Shown: piece by piece, positions 34,665-46,684 of the stretch | How positions within the stretch are numbered: the stretch's first letter is position 1 | How the letters are laid out: the number at the start of each line of letters is the position of its first letter | Assembly: GCA_963556145.1 (NCBI GenBank) | Contig: OY744466.1 | Coordinates: 6,123,820-6,187,819 of the forward strand | Length of the DNA: 64,000 nucleotides | Origin: Hygrocybe punicea | Lineage: Eukaryota; Basidiomycota; Agaricomycetes; Agaricales; Hygrophoraceae | Direction of reading: 5' to 3' | Translations under genes and position numbers: made by a program | Notes under the pieces: model-generated | What the model saw: the letters and a program-made list of their open reading frames with translations, nothing else | Database searches by the model: none | What the model was told of the DNA's origin: nothing

Positions 34665-35390
34665 TCCATAGTGGATGCACTGGCAGGAATGCTGCCAGTA
34701 TTGAGCAAAAGGGCCTGAGTTTAAGCCTGAGTTTAAGCGCCAGACAGTTCTGGGATTCACACTAAGATCAGCAGCGACCTGAGGGTGTACGTAACGACCA
34801 ATATCACTTCGCAGCGTTTCCAAGGCTGTGTCAATAATACAGATCAGCACCAACACAGTCTCGATGGCAAGAAAGATCTGAGCAGATCTGATTTGACATT
34901 TCTCATCACAAAGACAGCTCTCGTCACAAGGATGGTTCTCGTCAGCACTCATCATTGGTGGGGGTGAGCGGAAGGTTACAATAAACTAGAATGAGTTGTA
35001 TCGATTCATAAATAGCGGAGGATTCATGAATGCCGCACCAGTATTGAACAAGAGGGCCTGAGTGTAATAAGGTCAGGACACCAGGATGGTTCGCACTATG
35101 CAAGATCAGCGGCAACCTGTGGGTGTACGTAACGACCTGAACCAAGATCTAATATATTCATTCCTGAAGAGGTGCGATCCAATTGAGGAGTCCAAGATCA
35201 CTTCAAGTGACAGAGTTTCAAAGGTGCATTGTGTTGATAACGGATCTGCTCAACGGTGAGAAAGATCTGAAGGGATCCAATACATTTCTCATCACAAGGA
35301 CAGTTCTCGTCAGCACTCATGCTCGACAGTTATCACAAAGTGTCGTTGGTAGACAAGCGTCCGATTCATTGGTGGGGGTGAGCACAAGAG
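34665..35390. repeat. tandem duplication of a segment of about 350 bp
   Basis: Copy 1 about 34670-34975 and copy 2 about 35030-35385 share GTGTACGTAACGACC, GCTGTGT/TGTTGATAA-type middles, TTTCTCATCACAAGGACAG-like words, GTTCTCGTCAGCACTCAT and CATTGGTGGGGGTGAGC. On the minus strand both begin a peptide MSADEN.PCDE; copy 1 continues with a hydrophobic stretch (IFLAIETVLVLICII). No family recognised. Confidence 0.7.
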
Positions 35391-36990
35391 ATGGATAATG
35401 CCGATCAGAGTTTTCAAACAACAATTGCTTTTTGACACTCCACTCGGCATCATCTGTCTCTGTGCTTTACCTAATTCATTATATTATATTATTATTAATA
35501 AATAATAAATTACATCTAATATTTGGGATAAGATACAGTATATTCCCATGGTGACTTTACATTGACTCGGAGTAGTGCCAGTGTATACCAGCAATAAAAT
35601 ACAGCACATTGAGCCATCACACTCGATAGGTCCCACATCATGCCGTCCAAACACACAGGAGAACTTGGCCCAATGTAAGTTCATATATGTAGCGTCGTTT
35701 AGGTACTGAGAAAGAATGTCAACACCACTAGATGCGACTCAGAGGCAGAGGAACAAGTAAACTACCTTTGAAGCGACTATAATCGCGCCTAAAAATACCC
35801 TCTCCAATGCCCACTCTACAGTGGCGATGCAGAGGTGTCGCTTGGCTCTGTTGAGATAGATGAGTGATGTAAAAGAAGTACTGGTGCCGTAAGTTGTGCT
35901 TGTCTGATGACATTGCTTGCAAATGTTCTGAACAGACTACTCCATTGCCGCAATAAATGGTACCCTGATAGCTGGGGAGAATGACGCATCATGTAATCCA
36001 CAGTTCCCATCACACAATCTACGATGTGTCCTGTAAATTTTAGATATTGATGTAAACAACCAGTATGACTTGTCCTGCACCTACCAAAGAAGGTGCTCAA
36101 AACCTTGACATTAACTAATTCTAGTAGGGCCTCAGAGTGCAGAGAGGTATCGATGAGGCTTGCACTGTGCAGTGATGAAGACATTTGGGACGTTCAAGAT
36201 GCCAAGGCAAAGGGGATTTAATGGGGGTAGAAAGGTGAATTGGCTGGCTGCATCTAGGATCGAGGGATGGTGGTATATTTATGAATAAGACTTGCAGATC
36301 TAGTGTAACAAATTATGCTCTCATAATCGAAATACCATGGCACTATTGGAAGATCAAGTATACGTCGGTCAGTAGGATATGGCATGGTAGTATTTACATA
36401 AAGTACCATATTGTGCCCCAAGATATTCCAGATTTTCAGTCCAACACACTAGTGGCCGTGTTTGATCTTTGAATGAGGTCGTTCAGTTGATAGGGCCTGT
36501 CTTTGTTTGAATATTTGAAGCCTCCAAGACAGAAATTGAAAACAGCTGGATGTCCCCCCATCAATGAGCAATGAGGGTTCTGTCAACGTTGCTTCAAGTT
36601 GACATGTTCTCATTTTCGATGAAAACGGTGGGTGAGTCCTTCAAACAGCTTGAATGGAGTTTGGAATCATGATCTTCAACGCTTCAGATCGGATTGCGTC
36701 ATTCAAGTTTGGACCGTTTACGAGTACCGTTGAGCCCAGTGCATGCCAATGAGAGCCATCTTCATGAACAGCACAGTTAATGACCTGTTCCAATGTAATT
36801 AGCAGGTCTTTAGAGCGACTTTGACATTCTTATTCTCAGTCTTATTGATTGACGCCATCCAATGGAATGCATGATACCTGTCTTAGATTTTTTCAAAATG
36901 ATCTAGCCTCCTGGTGAGATCTTTATTTTCTCTGATGTTGATCTTGTGGTATCATCGTATGCATGAGGTTTACAGCTGATTACTACAAAA
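35391..36990. other. unrecognised region with possible small minus-strand gene near 35816-36184
   Basis: A minus-strand frame 36184-35816 contains a plausible intron (ending ..aatttacag near 36033) and reads GHIVDCVMGTVDYMMRH. No domain recognised and no clear extension. 35480-35515 is strongly AT-rich. The rest shows nothing. Confidence 0.3.
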
Positions 36991-37075
36991 GTTGTGTCCT
37001 TGACATTTCATATTGGTGCCCTCCGAGTCCTTCTCTTGCTGCCAGTGGATAGCTCACATTGCACGTTGACACCAA

Positions 37076-38063
37076 TGTCCATCCCACCACCTTCTAGGGA
37101 GCACCTCCTCAAGCACATTCGGAGGTACCAACACAAGAATGTTATTCTTCACTACAAGCGAGCGTCGCATGGCCTCCGCCCTTGGTTTTGGTACTTGTAT
37201 TTGCTCGTTTTACACCCACCGTTTTTGAATAGTCACTTTTCATAGGCCTATTGCAGATACAGGGGAACGTGTTCCCCCATCTGATCTCTCGAACTACCGT
37301 GTCACTCATGAATTCCAGGGTCCTTATTGCCTTTGTGCCTGTGATGCCATTGGCACTGACTACACGGAATCCATGATTTGTGTGATTGTTGGTGGACAAT
37401 TTTCAGGCGAATATGTAGCTAGTTGTGCTACGGAGACCTGCGGATATTCGAGTAAGTCAGATCTCGTTCATGCTTGAAAATGCATCTGATATACCTCACT
37501 TAAAGTCTTGATGGAGCGCATGTACATGCGCATTGGTCTGCTGGTAAAACGATATGCATTCCAAGGTAAGTTTGTTCCTTTAGCGATATCAATGTTGACA
37601 GACTTCAATTGCAGCTGCTGGGTCTCATGTACCGCCACTTGTTTTTCATTCACCTAGAACAAACATGACTACTGGATTGTCTGTCGTGGCATTATCAGCA
37701 ATGCCAAAGTTAGAGGGTGAACAAAGCACTTTTCAGCAAGATTATTGGATCTCATGCAGCTTATAGGTCATTCTAATGATGTTCTTGGAGGAATTCCGAC
37801 TTATCGGTGGACCATGCAGCGCCCTGCGACCCCCATGGATCAATTTCTCCGTCTCGACTCTTGGGGTACAACCTGGGCTCTCTGAGGCCCAGTTCAGGAA
37901 ACTCTTTGCAAGGTGCCCCTGCGGGCTGGTCATCACTCGCAGGGTTTTTAATGACCATGAGTGTACAGAAATTCCAATGGTGGCAAATCTTCCTGTCGTG
38001 ATCAATCTTACGCTAGCATCAGATGATGACGACAATGGTTCAGTGGATGCGCAACCTATCTGA
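37076..38063 (+). CDS. unknown protein with GRF-like and C-CG-x-H-C zinc-binding motifs
   Basis: Several short exons seem to join. One (about 37250-37455) reads GPYCLCACDA..GGQFSGEYVASCATETCGYS, like the cysteine spacing of GRF-type zinc fingers. After a gt..ag intron, 37507-37565 reads LMERMYMRIGLLVKRYAFQ. The last exon (about 37790-38063) reads GLSEAQFRKLFARCPCGLVITRRVFNDHEC, then acidic SDDDDNGS and a stop. The first exon may begin with MSIPPPSREHLLKH at 37076 but its splice is not resolved. This combination recurs in agaricomycete uncharacterised proteins as I recall them; a nucleic-acid-binding role is only a guess. Confidence 0.5.
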
Positions 38064-38364
38064 CCCTAGTTTTTGAGAATGAGTCAATAAATTTATTGCA
38101 CTCACGAAATGCACAAATTCCCTTCCTGAAATATGGAATTCACAATGTCGCTGCAGTACGATGACTGGGCAAGAATAAAATGTACAAAGAAATGAAGTGC
38201 ATAGTGATAAGACAACAAAATATAGTACTGATGAAGAAATGAACATGGAGCATATGGTACCATATGGAACAAAAAAATTGTCAGAGGGATATGTATGTAT
38301 CAACAGCAAAGACGTTAGGCTCTCCCCTCTGAGTTTGTCAGTCACCGCCAACCAACGGCACTGG

Positions 38365-38945
38365 TCAGATGATCGGAATATCCGAATTTGGTGGTGCCGA
38401 ATAGCACCGGCAAGCGGCTTGCCAATGACACTTGTGAATAGTACCATTACTAGTGGTGCCTGAGTCGGATGTATTGAGATGGTGCAAAGCGTGTGTGGCT
38501 TTGTCATGCTTTATGCATGCCTTTAACATAAGCAGCTTGAAGGATCTCGCTGTTATGAGACACTGTTTGTACCGTTGTTCTGCGATGAAGGCTTCAGCTT
38601 CAAGAAGACTAGTTGTTGTGTGCACATAAGCTTTGGTGAGCTGAAATGCATCATTTCTGTCTAGGGAAGGTGGCAAGTTTAGTCCCTGAACCGCAGATGA
38701 GTCCATCAGTGAAAAACATTGGGATCTGACTTAAATACCATCAAAATATCCTCCTCTGCTTCCGGTATCAGTGAGTTTGCTGACGGCAAACTGGCTTCTG
38801 TCAGTTGGGCGGTAGGTGTTGGAAAGTCACCCGGATGAAGGGGGGACGAATGCACAAGACAAGGGGTTGAGGGGCCAGCGGCAGAATGACTCGGAGTAGG
38901 TGAAGAACACGCTAATGTGTCCCGCAAGTCTTCGATGTTACACAT
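38365..38945 (-). pseudogene. unknown protein gene with apparent 1-bp frameshift
   Basis: A minus-strand frame from 38945 begins MCNIEDLRDTLACSSPTPSH, rich in Ser/Pro, and stops at 38706 right after DPNVFH. An adjacent frame overlaps the stop and continues MDSSAVQGLNLPPSLDRNDA with a charged, helical stretch (EAEAFIAEQRYKQCLITARS). The junction looks like a single-base indel. No family recognised. Confidence 0.35.
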
Positions 38946-39551
38946 CGCAGTGTGATTAAAAACACTAAGAAGGTGTAAGTGGCCAGTGGTGAAGTGCAGT
39001 GGAATGCCTTGCCTAGTCTTTATTTACTACTCCGAGTCAGCACATGCTGGCTTAATTTCTATCAACCATGGCAAGGACCCCGTGAAACTATTGAATTGTA
39101 TCAGAAAAAGTTTGCTTATTATGTAATATAAGTATAATCTATAAGGTGTGACATGTGTCATGGAGACCATCACATGTGACTCCCTGCACCTGCACGAACA
39201 CCCAGTCCCTTTATGAGTTCACAACTCACTAGTGTAAAAAATGAATGTATAAATGTTTCTATCTCCAAAGCTTTTATGGTAATAATTTTAGGCAAACACT
39301 GTTCCACGATCTGTCAATTCTTACAGCCAAATCCAGCCTAGAACCTTAATGTCTGTTGACTTACTCAAATCAGGTCTTCAAGCTTAGCTTTGGCTGAGTT
39401 GTATGTTCCATTTATATATTACAGTGTATTCGGAAAAGCAGAGGACATCAATGTTAGAAAATAAAAGTTCACATAACTTATGCGAACTTGAAACATGAAC
39501 GCAAAACGTGAACCTCAATAAACTTGAATAAAACACAACTATTTATGCCAA

Positions 39552-40152
39552 GTAAATATTGTAACTCATGAAATACTGCACAGATTTACATGATTGTAGA
39601 ATGAAGTTTCATCCAAATTTCAAGGGCTAGCCACTCCTGTATTTAAATTTAGGAAATATTCAGATTATTGATAGTTACAGGTGCATTTCTGCATTTCAGT
39701 GACTAAAACTTGTACAATGAATAACTTTACAAGGAATGCTCAGATTTACAAGATTGTAGGGAGAAAACCATTCCATTTTTGAAGGGCTAGAAGCTCACAT
39801 ACCGGGATTTTGCTTAAGTTCAGGTTTTGCACAGGTAATAAGTCTGTGCCTTGTTGGAATAAATATTGTCTTAATGCCCAAAGGTATACAAAATCCCGGT
39901 ATGTGAGCTTCTAGCCCTTCAAAAATGGAATGGTTTTCTCCCTACAATCTTGTAAATCTGAGCATTCCTTGTAAAGTTATTCATTGTACAAGTTTTAGTC
40001 ACTGAAATGCAGAAATGCACCTGTAACTATCAATAATCTGAATATTTCCTAAATTTAAATACAGGAGTGGCTAGCCCTTGAAATTTGGATGAAACTTCAT
40101 TCTACAATCATGTAAATCTGTGCAGTATTTCATGAGTTACAATATTTACTTG
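39552..40152. repeat. long inverted repeat, arms about 260 bp, spacer about 80 bp
   Basis: The left arm from CAAGTAAATATTGTAACTCA to about 39810 is matched almost base for base by the inverse from about 39893 to 40152. High arm identity suggests recent formation or gene conversion. Confidence 0.9.
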
Positions 40153-40602
40153 GGTTCCCAAACATAACAAATTTGTTTTTTGAAATGTCATTAGTTTTGA
40201 AAAGCGCAATAATTTGAATAAAATATGAATTTCTTGATATTTGAGCTGATAACAGGATGCGAACTCATGTATATGCAGTGTACTACTTTGGAAGTGGCCA
40301 CTGTGCTTTAAGCCCGCTACACATGCCACAGTGAGTTCACTGTCTACCTCATCGATGGTGTCACTGTCAGACATAGCATAATTTTGCAAACTGTTATTTG
40401 CTGGTGTTGATGTTCTGGAGGCAGAAAGCCACTCTTATCTTGATATGTGAGTCCTGATAGTGGAAATGTGAACCCTCCTCAAGGAAATGCAAACCCTCCT
40501 AAATGAAACACAAACCCTGTCATGTGTTGGGGAATGTTCACATTTACGTTCGCATTTTGAGTTCGCATAATTTTGCGAACTTTTATTTGCTGGTGTCGAT
40601 GT

Positions 40603-41242
40603 TCTGGAAAAGCATGGCCAAACCAACTTTTTTTTTTTTGAATGTCTGACCAGTAGCCTACCAACATGCACTAATCAGGAAATATAGACTTAGATAAGAT
40701 TTAAATATTTTGTATTGGATCTCATGAAATACTGTACCAATTTACATGATGTGAGAGAGACAGTTTATCTATTTTATGAGGGCTAGTCTCTCCCATATTT
40801 ACTTCCTGACAACTTCTAGTGTTTGAAGGTTATAGGTGAAATATCACATTATCTTAGGTTATCCACTTGACTTGTGGTGAATAGCTCTACAAGGAATGCT
40901 GAGGTCAACATGGTTTTAGGGAGAAACTTATTCCATATTCGAGGGCTAAAAGACCACATACAATTATTTATATATTTCTTTGATCTCAGGAAGTATTTGA
41001 CAACATTCACCAAAATATTTCACCTATAACCTTCAAACACTAGAAGTTGTCAGGAAGTAAATATGGGAGAGACTAGCCCTCATAAAATAGATAAACTGTC
41101 TCTCTCACATCATGTAAATTTCATGAGATCCAATACAAAATATTTAAATCCTATCCAAGTCTATATTTCCTAATTAGTGCATGTCAGTAGGATACCGGTC
41201 GGACATTCAAAAAAAAAAAGTTGGTTTGGCCATGCTTTTCCG
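40603..41242. repeat. inverted repeat, arms about 270 bp
   Basis: Arms begin GGAAAAGCATGGCCAAACCA followed by a homopolymer T run; the inverse with an A run lies at 41209-41242. The arms are less perfect than in the neighbouring palindrome. Confidence 0.85.
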
Positions 41243-41253
41243 AATACGCTGTA

Positions 41254-41870
41254 AAAGATTTTTTTCAAGCCAGAATTTCAGTGAATGTCTTTAAAGTTTC
41301 TAAAATATGTCAATCTCTCAAATTCCCTGCCAAAATTGGCTTAAGAATGGAAGTCTATAGGTTCATCAAATATACATCGGGGTCCTGATGATTTAGAGTT
41401 CAGCCATGTGCAAGTAACTTAATCAAAGGGCTGATCTTGCGGGGCATTGCCTCTGCTTTTAGGGCAGGTAACCGAAATTCACACTCCGACAAATCGCCCG
41501 AAGGCGTAGAGAAGAGCGATCTGCCCATGCGACGGCATGAACCATTGTTTCTTTGCAAGTTCTATGATCATGGAACCAGTCATCTTTGACTTAAATGTAA
41601 ATCGATGTTTATTGGCATCACATCTCAGCCGAGGGTAATTACTGTCATTAATATTAACACTTAACTCGACCATTATTAGCTGTTAATTTAAACATCGATG
41701 CAACATTCATCAAGCCTCTCAGGAGGTAACTTTTGAAGGTAACTGACTGTTGAACCGCAAGGTGTGAAGCGCCGGCAAGAACCATCGACTATGACGAGAG
41801 CTTTCACCATTTCCCAGAGGATCTAGTGATCCAAAACTCTAGCGACAAACTAGCAACAAAAGGAACAAAG
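41254..41870. other. no gene seen
   Basis: Short frames only; upstream of the truncated Plavaka copy. Confidence 0.4.
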
Positions 41871-41875
41871 ATCAT

Positions 41876-43858
41876 GGCTGTATGGCTTGGGACAATTCGA
41901 TCTTCGGACTCAGACATCCATCACTAGCAGACAGCCTTAAGAAGTCTTTTCTTTATCGAGTGATGATCAATGTAGCCTCCTACACCCTCCCTGCGCCATG
42001 GAATTGGACATCAGGATCCCCCATATTTGTATTTGTGGAAGGTCGTTCTCACTGCCTGGTGCACTGAACTATCACAAGCACACCTGTGGCAGGACTAAGA
42101 AATGTTTACTGGGGGCACTAGTCAAGGCAAGGGAAATATGGGACAGCAGGAAAAGATGACGTGTTGGCACTTCCGAATCACTGCAAGGAAACATTGAGTC
42201 CTCTCAGGATGTTGGCATTGCCAACGTCATGGAAGATGCAACCATGGTGCGTCAGTTATTAATATCCACCGACTCCTCTTTTCCTGACCTAAAACAGTCT
42301 GAAGCAGCTGCGGAATGATTGTCCCCTCCTATTCAAGTATGTTTTATTTGTATCAGATAGTCAATGTTGCTCAGTATATCCATTCAGGACTGTTCTGACT
42401 CCATTGCAGAGGACGTTCTTCATCATGATCGGCCACGCAGACTGAATCGCCTCCTGCCAAAATGGTTCCAGGATCTTGACCCACAAGCGCTACCTTTCCT
42501 ACCCCCTGCATCTAATGTTATTCCACAAATACCTCCCTCATCTGAAATCCCAATTGATCATCCATCCACATGCTCAGGAATGTCGCCTGTCCCCAGTCCT
42601 TCAACCTTTGACCGTCAAATCATCCAAACACCTCGAAATGGTTTTGGCCTTTTCAGACGATACTGTTCAGAAAAATTGCCATCGCACGACCCCAAGTAAC
42701 ACGTTACCTTGCATGATTTATCTGACAACCAGGAACCTCAGAGTGAAATGTCATTTTATCCCTATCCAAACCAAAGCTCTTTCCTCCTAACCGATTGGTA
42801 CTGGAATGGTGGAATACAGAAATCTCAAGAGAGCTTTTCCCAGCTTCTGAGCATCATAGAATCCCCAGGTTTTTGCCCAGAAGATGTTCGACATACAGAG
42901 TGGTGCAAGGTTGATGCCAAATTAGCTAGCAATGACTTTGATTGTACGGATGGGAAAGAAGAAGAACCAGAATGGATGGATGTGGATGCTGGGTGGAATA
43001 GGACTCCTATTCATATTTCGGTTCCTTTCCACAACAAAACGAAGTATCGGGCCCAAAAGATTACGTCGTTGATCTCTACCACCGTTCTCTTGTTTCGGTG
43101 ATCTGTGAAAAGCTGTCAAAACCAGAAGATATTCGTCATTTCCATTATGAACCATTCGAATTACTTTGGAAGCCGGGAATCACGAGCACCAATGTGCGGG
43201 TTTCTGGGGAACTTTACACATCGCCAGCGTTTTTAGATGCTCATCGCAAGTTACAAGACGCTCCTGGGGAGCCTGGCTGTGATCTCCAGAAAGTGGTTGT
43301 GGCCATGATGTTCTGGTCTGATGCTACGCAGTTGACAAACTTAAGCAGCGCAAAGCTTTGGCCTTGCTACCTCTTCTTTGGGAACAAGTCTAAGTATCGC
43401 TGGTGTAAACCAAGTTGCAACTTGTGCAATCATGTTGCCTACTTCCAGGCTGTAAGCAACCTTCTTCTGGAATCTTTCTTTTCCTGAAAGGTTTGCAGCT
43501 ACCAGATTCATTCAAAGATTTTGCTACTCAGTATACTGGAGGACACAAGCCTAGTCGAGCTTTCGTGGTTCACTGCCGTCGCGAGGTGTTTCATGCGAAA
43601 GGGATGATCCTCATTGATGACAAATTTTTGGAAGCCTACAAGCATGGCATCGTTGTTGAATGCTGCGATGGGATTTTTCACCGCTTTTATCCACGAATTT
43701 TCACATACTTGGCTGATTATCCGGAGAAGTAGGTTTATCTTCTTAGGACTTCTAATCCCCGAGCTTATTCAAAATGCAGAGTTCTTCTTGCAAGTATCTG
43801 TGATAAAGGATCCTGCCCTTGCCCTCACATCAGCAAATTCCGGGGTCCTTTTCCCACA
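41876..43858 (+). pseudogene. second Plavaka transposase copy, 3'-truncated and mutated
   Basis: Follows the Plavaka gene at 1319-5713 in order. Finger ICICGRSFSLPGALNYHKHTC (about 42020-42090), FGLFRRYCSEKLPSHDPK (about 42630-42700) then an in-frame TAA, LTDWYWNGGIQKS, a 1-bp shift near 43055, then DYVVDLYHRSLVS, HFHYEPFELLWKP, GELYTSPAFLDAH, MFWSDATQLT, CKPSCNLCNH, an intron at 43450-43496, LPDSFKDF, YPRIFTYLADYPEK, an intron at the same place as in the intact copy, and VLLASICDKGSCPCPH. Homology ends near 43840; all downstream transposase exons are missing. Not functional alone, although an intact copy lies 36 kb away. Confidence 0.8.
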
Positions 43859-43859
43859 C

Positions 43860-44440
43860 CTTGAGACCCTTTTTTAAGAGGCCAAAGGTGCGCAAGCTCT
43901 CAAAGGCTCTCAAGATGTTTCACCTTTTCCAAGGTAGGTCCATTCCCTTAGAAAAGGTGATTCTCTTGAAAAAGAGGATTTCTCTTGCAAAAAGGTTTAA
44001 AAGGACTACTCTTTCCACAAGATTTTTCACTTTTTTAAAGCTAGGTTCCCTTGCGAAAGGTCAAACCATTCATGAAAAGCTCAGACAAAGGCACAAAAAT
44101 AGTTTTATAAGTTGCTTCGGGTGTTCAAATCTTCATTGATTGTATAACCGTATAAGGACAATATTATTATATAACTAATTAATTAATTAAAATTACAATA
44201 CATATATATTTACATAATAAACTATTACCGTTGTTCTGTAAGCATATAAGTCAGTATAGGAATTGAAGCGATACTCAGATAGAAGCTACCAAATGACTGT
44301 ACATGACTTATGTGCACGACTTATATATATGTTTGGAGGTTGTGCACGGACCATTTGCCGATGTTTGGCAAAATGCAGTGCCAAAACATCGTCTGAGCTG
44401 CCACTTTCGGTAAGTTTTGACTTAGTATTTTTCTCACTGA
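43860..44440. other. A-rich low-complexity DNA
   Basis: Degenerate words of AAAAGG / CTTGAAAAAG type up to about 44100, then AT-rich DNA (44150-44225). No gene. Confidence 0.5.
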
Positions 44441-45010
44441 CCTTTGACCACAGACACGACAACGGCAACAACCACGACAACGACAATGACCAGCACAACA
44501 AGGAGGGGTGCAAGAACACCGGGCTGCTAAGGTAAGTACCCAACACCTCCAACCCCCGCTAACCAGGTCGATGATGGCAGCAGCAATGGCACTGTCTGGC
44601 AGCAGCTGGACAATGACCACAACCACCACCACCGCCAACTGGCAGCAGCAAGCAGGGTGACGGCGACAGCTACTACTACCGCTAGCTGGCAGCAGCAAGC
44701 AGGACGATGGTGACGACGGCCACCGCTGCCAACTGGCAGCAGCAAGCAGGGCAACGGCAATGGCAACGGCTATGTTTGCTGCCAACTGGCAGCAGCAACA
44801 GGACGACGGCGACGGCGACCATCACCACCACCACCACCACCACCCACTGGCACCAGCAGCAGCGGGACGGCATTGGCGACCACCACAGCCACCTGGCAAC
44901 AGCAGCAGGACGCCAACTGGCAGGGCGACAACAACCACAACCACCCACTGGCGGTGGCGGCGAAATGACGACGACGATGAAACCATCAGTGGCGGCAAGG
45001 GCGGTGACAA
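44440..45010. repeat. minisatellite built on CTGGCAGCAGCAAGCAGG
   Basis: Degenerate copies of AACTGGCAGCAGCAAGCAGG with ACGGCGACGG spacers recur from about 44580 to 44960, with related CACCAC and GACAAC runs on both sides. It opens frames in several directions; none is treated as a gene. Confidence 0.8.
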
Positions 45011-45079
45011 CGACAATGGTAGGGGGCTCCAAATTACTATACCATTCATTCCAAAAATTACCAATACTGCTTGTAATCC

Positions 45080-45620
45080 AATCTAAATAACTTTTAAAAA
45101 AGATCTAACAAACTGAGAAAAAAGTGTCAAAAGGTATGGGAAGATGTTTTAGAAAAAAGTCCAAAAGACTTGACAAAAAGCTCAACAAAGTTCAGAAGTA
45201 GCACAAGTTCTTCAAGGGTTTAAACAGGTGGACCAAAAACCTTGGCCAAAAAGCTCAACAAGTTCAGAAAGGTGCAAGTTCTTCAAGGACTTAAAAAAGG
45301 TGAACCAAAAAACTTGACCAAAAAGCTCACAAGATTGAAAAGAGGCACAAGAGCACCAAGGGTATGAAAAGAATCTAATTACATCAGGCACTAAAAGTAA
45401 TTCTACCTGCTCTTCCATTCCTCTCTATACCGTAAGACACAACCAAAAAGCAAAGAAGTGAACAAAGAGAGAAAAAAACATTCACATCCACCAACAAAAT
45501 TTGTCAACCTGTCCAAGTAGCTAAAGGTGCAAAAGTTGTGTCAAAAAACCTTAGAAAAAAGTCCAAGAGGTTGCGAAAAAGTGCAAGGCCTCCAAGGGTT
45601 TCAAAAAGGACCCCGGATTT
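45080..45620. repeat. degenerate repeats around AAAAAGCTCAACAAGTTCAG
   Basis: Imperfect units of about 70-80 bp (CTTGACCAAAAAGCTCA.., GTGCAAGTTCTTCAAGG..), clearest at 45165-45340. Confidence 0.65.
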
Positions 45621-45707
45621 TGCTGATGCGGTGTTATAACTGGCCCCCGGCTGGACCCCCCCACACCCCCACCCCCGGCTCGGGATTCCTGTTCCGCCAC
45701 CCCCTTG

Positions 45708-46684
45708 GTCTCAGCATGTAGCCAGTGGTCGGATATGATCGAAATATAGTAGTTAGGCGGGACTGGCTCAAACATGGGGACAGTGAGCATCACACTATGC
45801 TCGTCTTCCATGTACCGCTGCTGGAGATCATGGATAACTTCACCGTTAACGTCCTCCACCATAATGAGGAACATCTCCGCCATTCCGTGGATCTTCTCGT
45901 CCCAGCGGAAATCAGGGATGATAGAGAGCTCGATTCGGAGGAGGGATCAGGTGATGGGTTGTACTTGAGCCTGCAACCTGCGAGGCAATGAGCTCAAGAC
46001 TAAAAATAATGGCAGGGGGTGACCTGAAATGCACTGTAGTTTAGGAAAGTTATGAACAAGGCGGTGGACCAATCTCCCAGCATTCGGGATGCCAATGAGT
46101 TCACCAATTTCATGTGGATTCTATGGACACAGGTAAGCGGATAACATTCTATGCGGGGCTGAGGAGACCTACTAAATCAAAGTAATGATACCATGGCTAG
46201 CATTGAACAGAGGCGTCAGCCATATCTTCAAAACAAAGAGAGAAAGAAAAGAAACATACAAATTGTTTACCCTCGGCCTTTCGAATGACCTCAGACGGTA
46301 CGCCCTTGAACTGACGTAGAGGGGTCATTGAGTTCCACCTATGCAAAAAAAGTATCTCGACAATGAACAATTGTATTTGCAAACTGAGAAAATAAACAAG
46401 AAGAGACACTTACATATGCATATGCTTCTCCACCATCTTGCAAATCTCAAACATAGCGCGAAGGATTCTATGCAGAAAAAAAAAGAAGAAAAAAAAAACA
46501 GAAAAAAGAGACCACAACAGATTTTGTGCCATAAACATACCGTCCTGCCAACTGCTGCACAAACACCATATCGGCAACAAGTGCAAATGCTGGATCACAC
46601 ACACACACAATCAGTCTTGATCCAGAGGATAGAAATCAATTCTGTAATCAATGCACCATCCAGTTTAAGTTGTGATATATATGC
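45708..46684 (-). pseudogene. BRR2 fragment, copy 2 (Sec63-type region), fused downstream of MCC-alpha exons
   Basis: BRR2 is the U5 snRNP helicase that unwinds U4/U6. Minus-strand order: AYISQLKLD (directly after MCC-alpha GLD, in frame), intron, AFALVADMVFVQQLAGR, intron, ILRAMFEIC then KMVEKHMHM (about 15 residues usually between these are missing), intron, WNSMTPLRQFKGVPSEVIRK, intron, EIGELIGIPNAG-type exon, and finally TFLIMVEDVNGEVI, RYMEDEHSVMLTVPMFEPVP, PPNYYISIISDHWLHAET. The last part lacks a short segment present in copy 1 (LFHDSFIL). Homology to copy 1 spans 45708-46380 and stops abruptly at 45708. The plus-strand frames across it are shadows. Confidence 0.8.

Larger units (their letters stand above)
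39422..41251. mobile_element. composite of nested foldback elements, Tc1/mariner-like ends
   Basis: Outer ends are CAGTGTATTCGGAAAAGC at 39422 and its inverse (CAGCGTATTCGGAAAAGC) at 41251, each bordered by TA (39420-39421, 41252-41253), as expected of Tc1/mariner/pogo-type MITEs. Inside are two long palindromes, 39552-40152 and 40603-41242. A third copy of the end sequence occurs near 40603-40618, shared by the two units. Non-coding. Confidence 0.8.

Noticed and set aside
44320..45090. Overlapping frames on both strands rich in Val, Ala, Cys, Thr and Gln
   Set aside because: They follow the CTGGCAGCAG minisatellite in several phases, so repeat shadow rather than genes.
45725..45991. Plus-strand frame starting MVGYDRNIVV, also at 55717-55998
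   Set aside because: Antisense shadow of the duplicated BRR2 sequence, which has clear family motifs on the minus strand.
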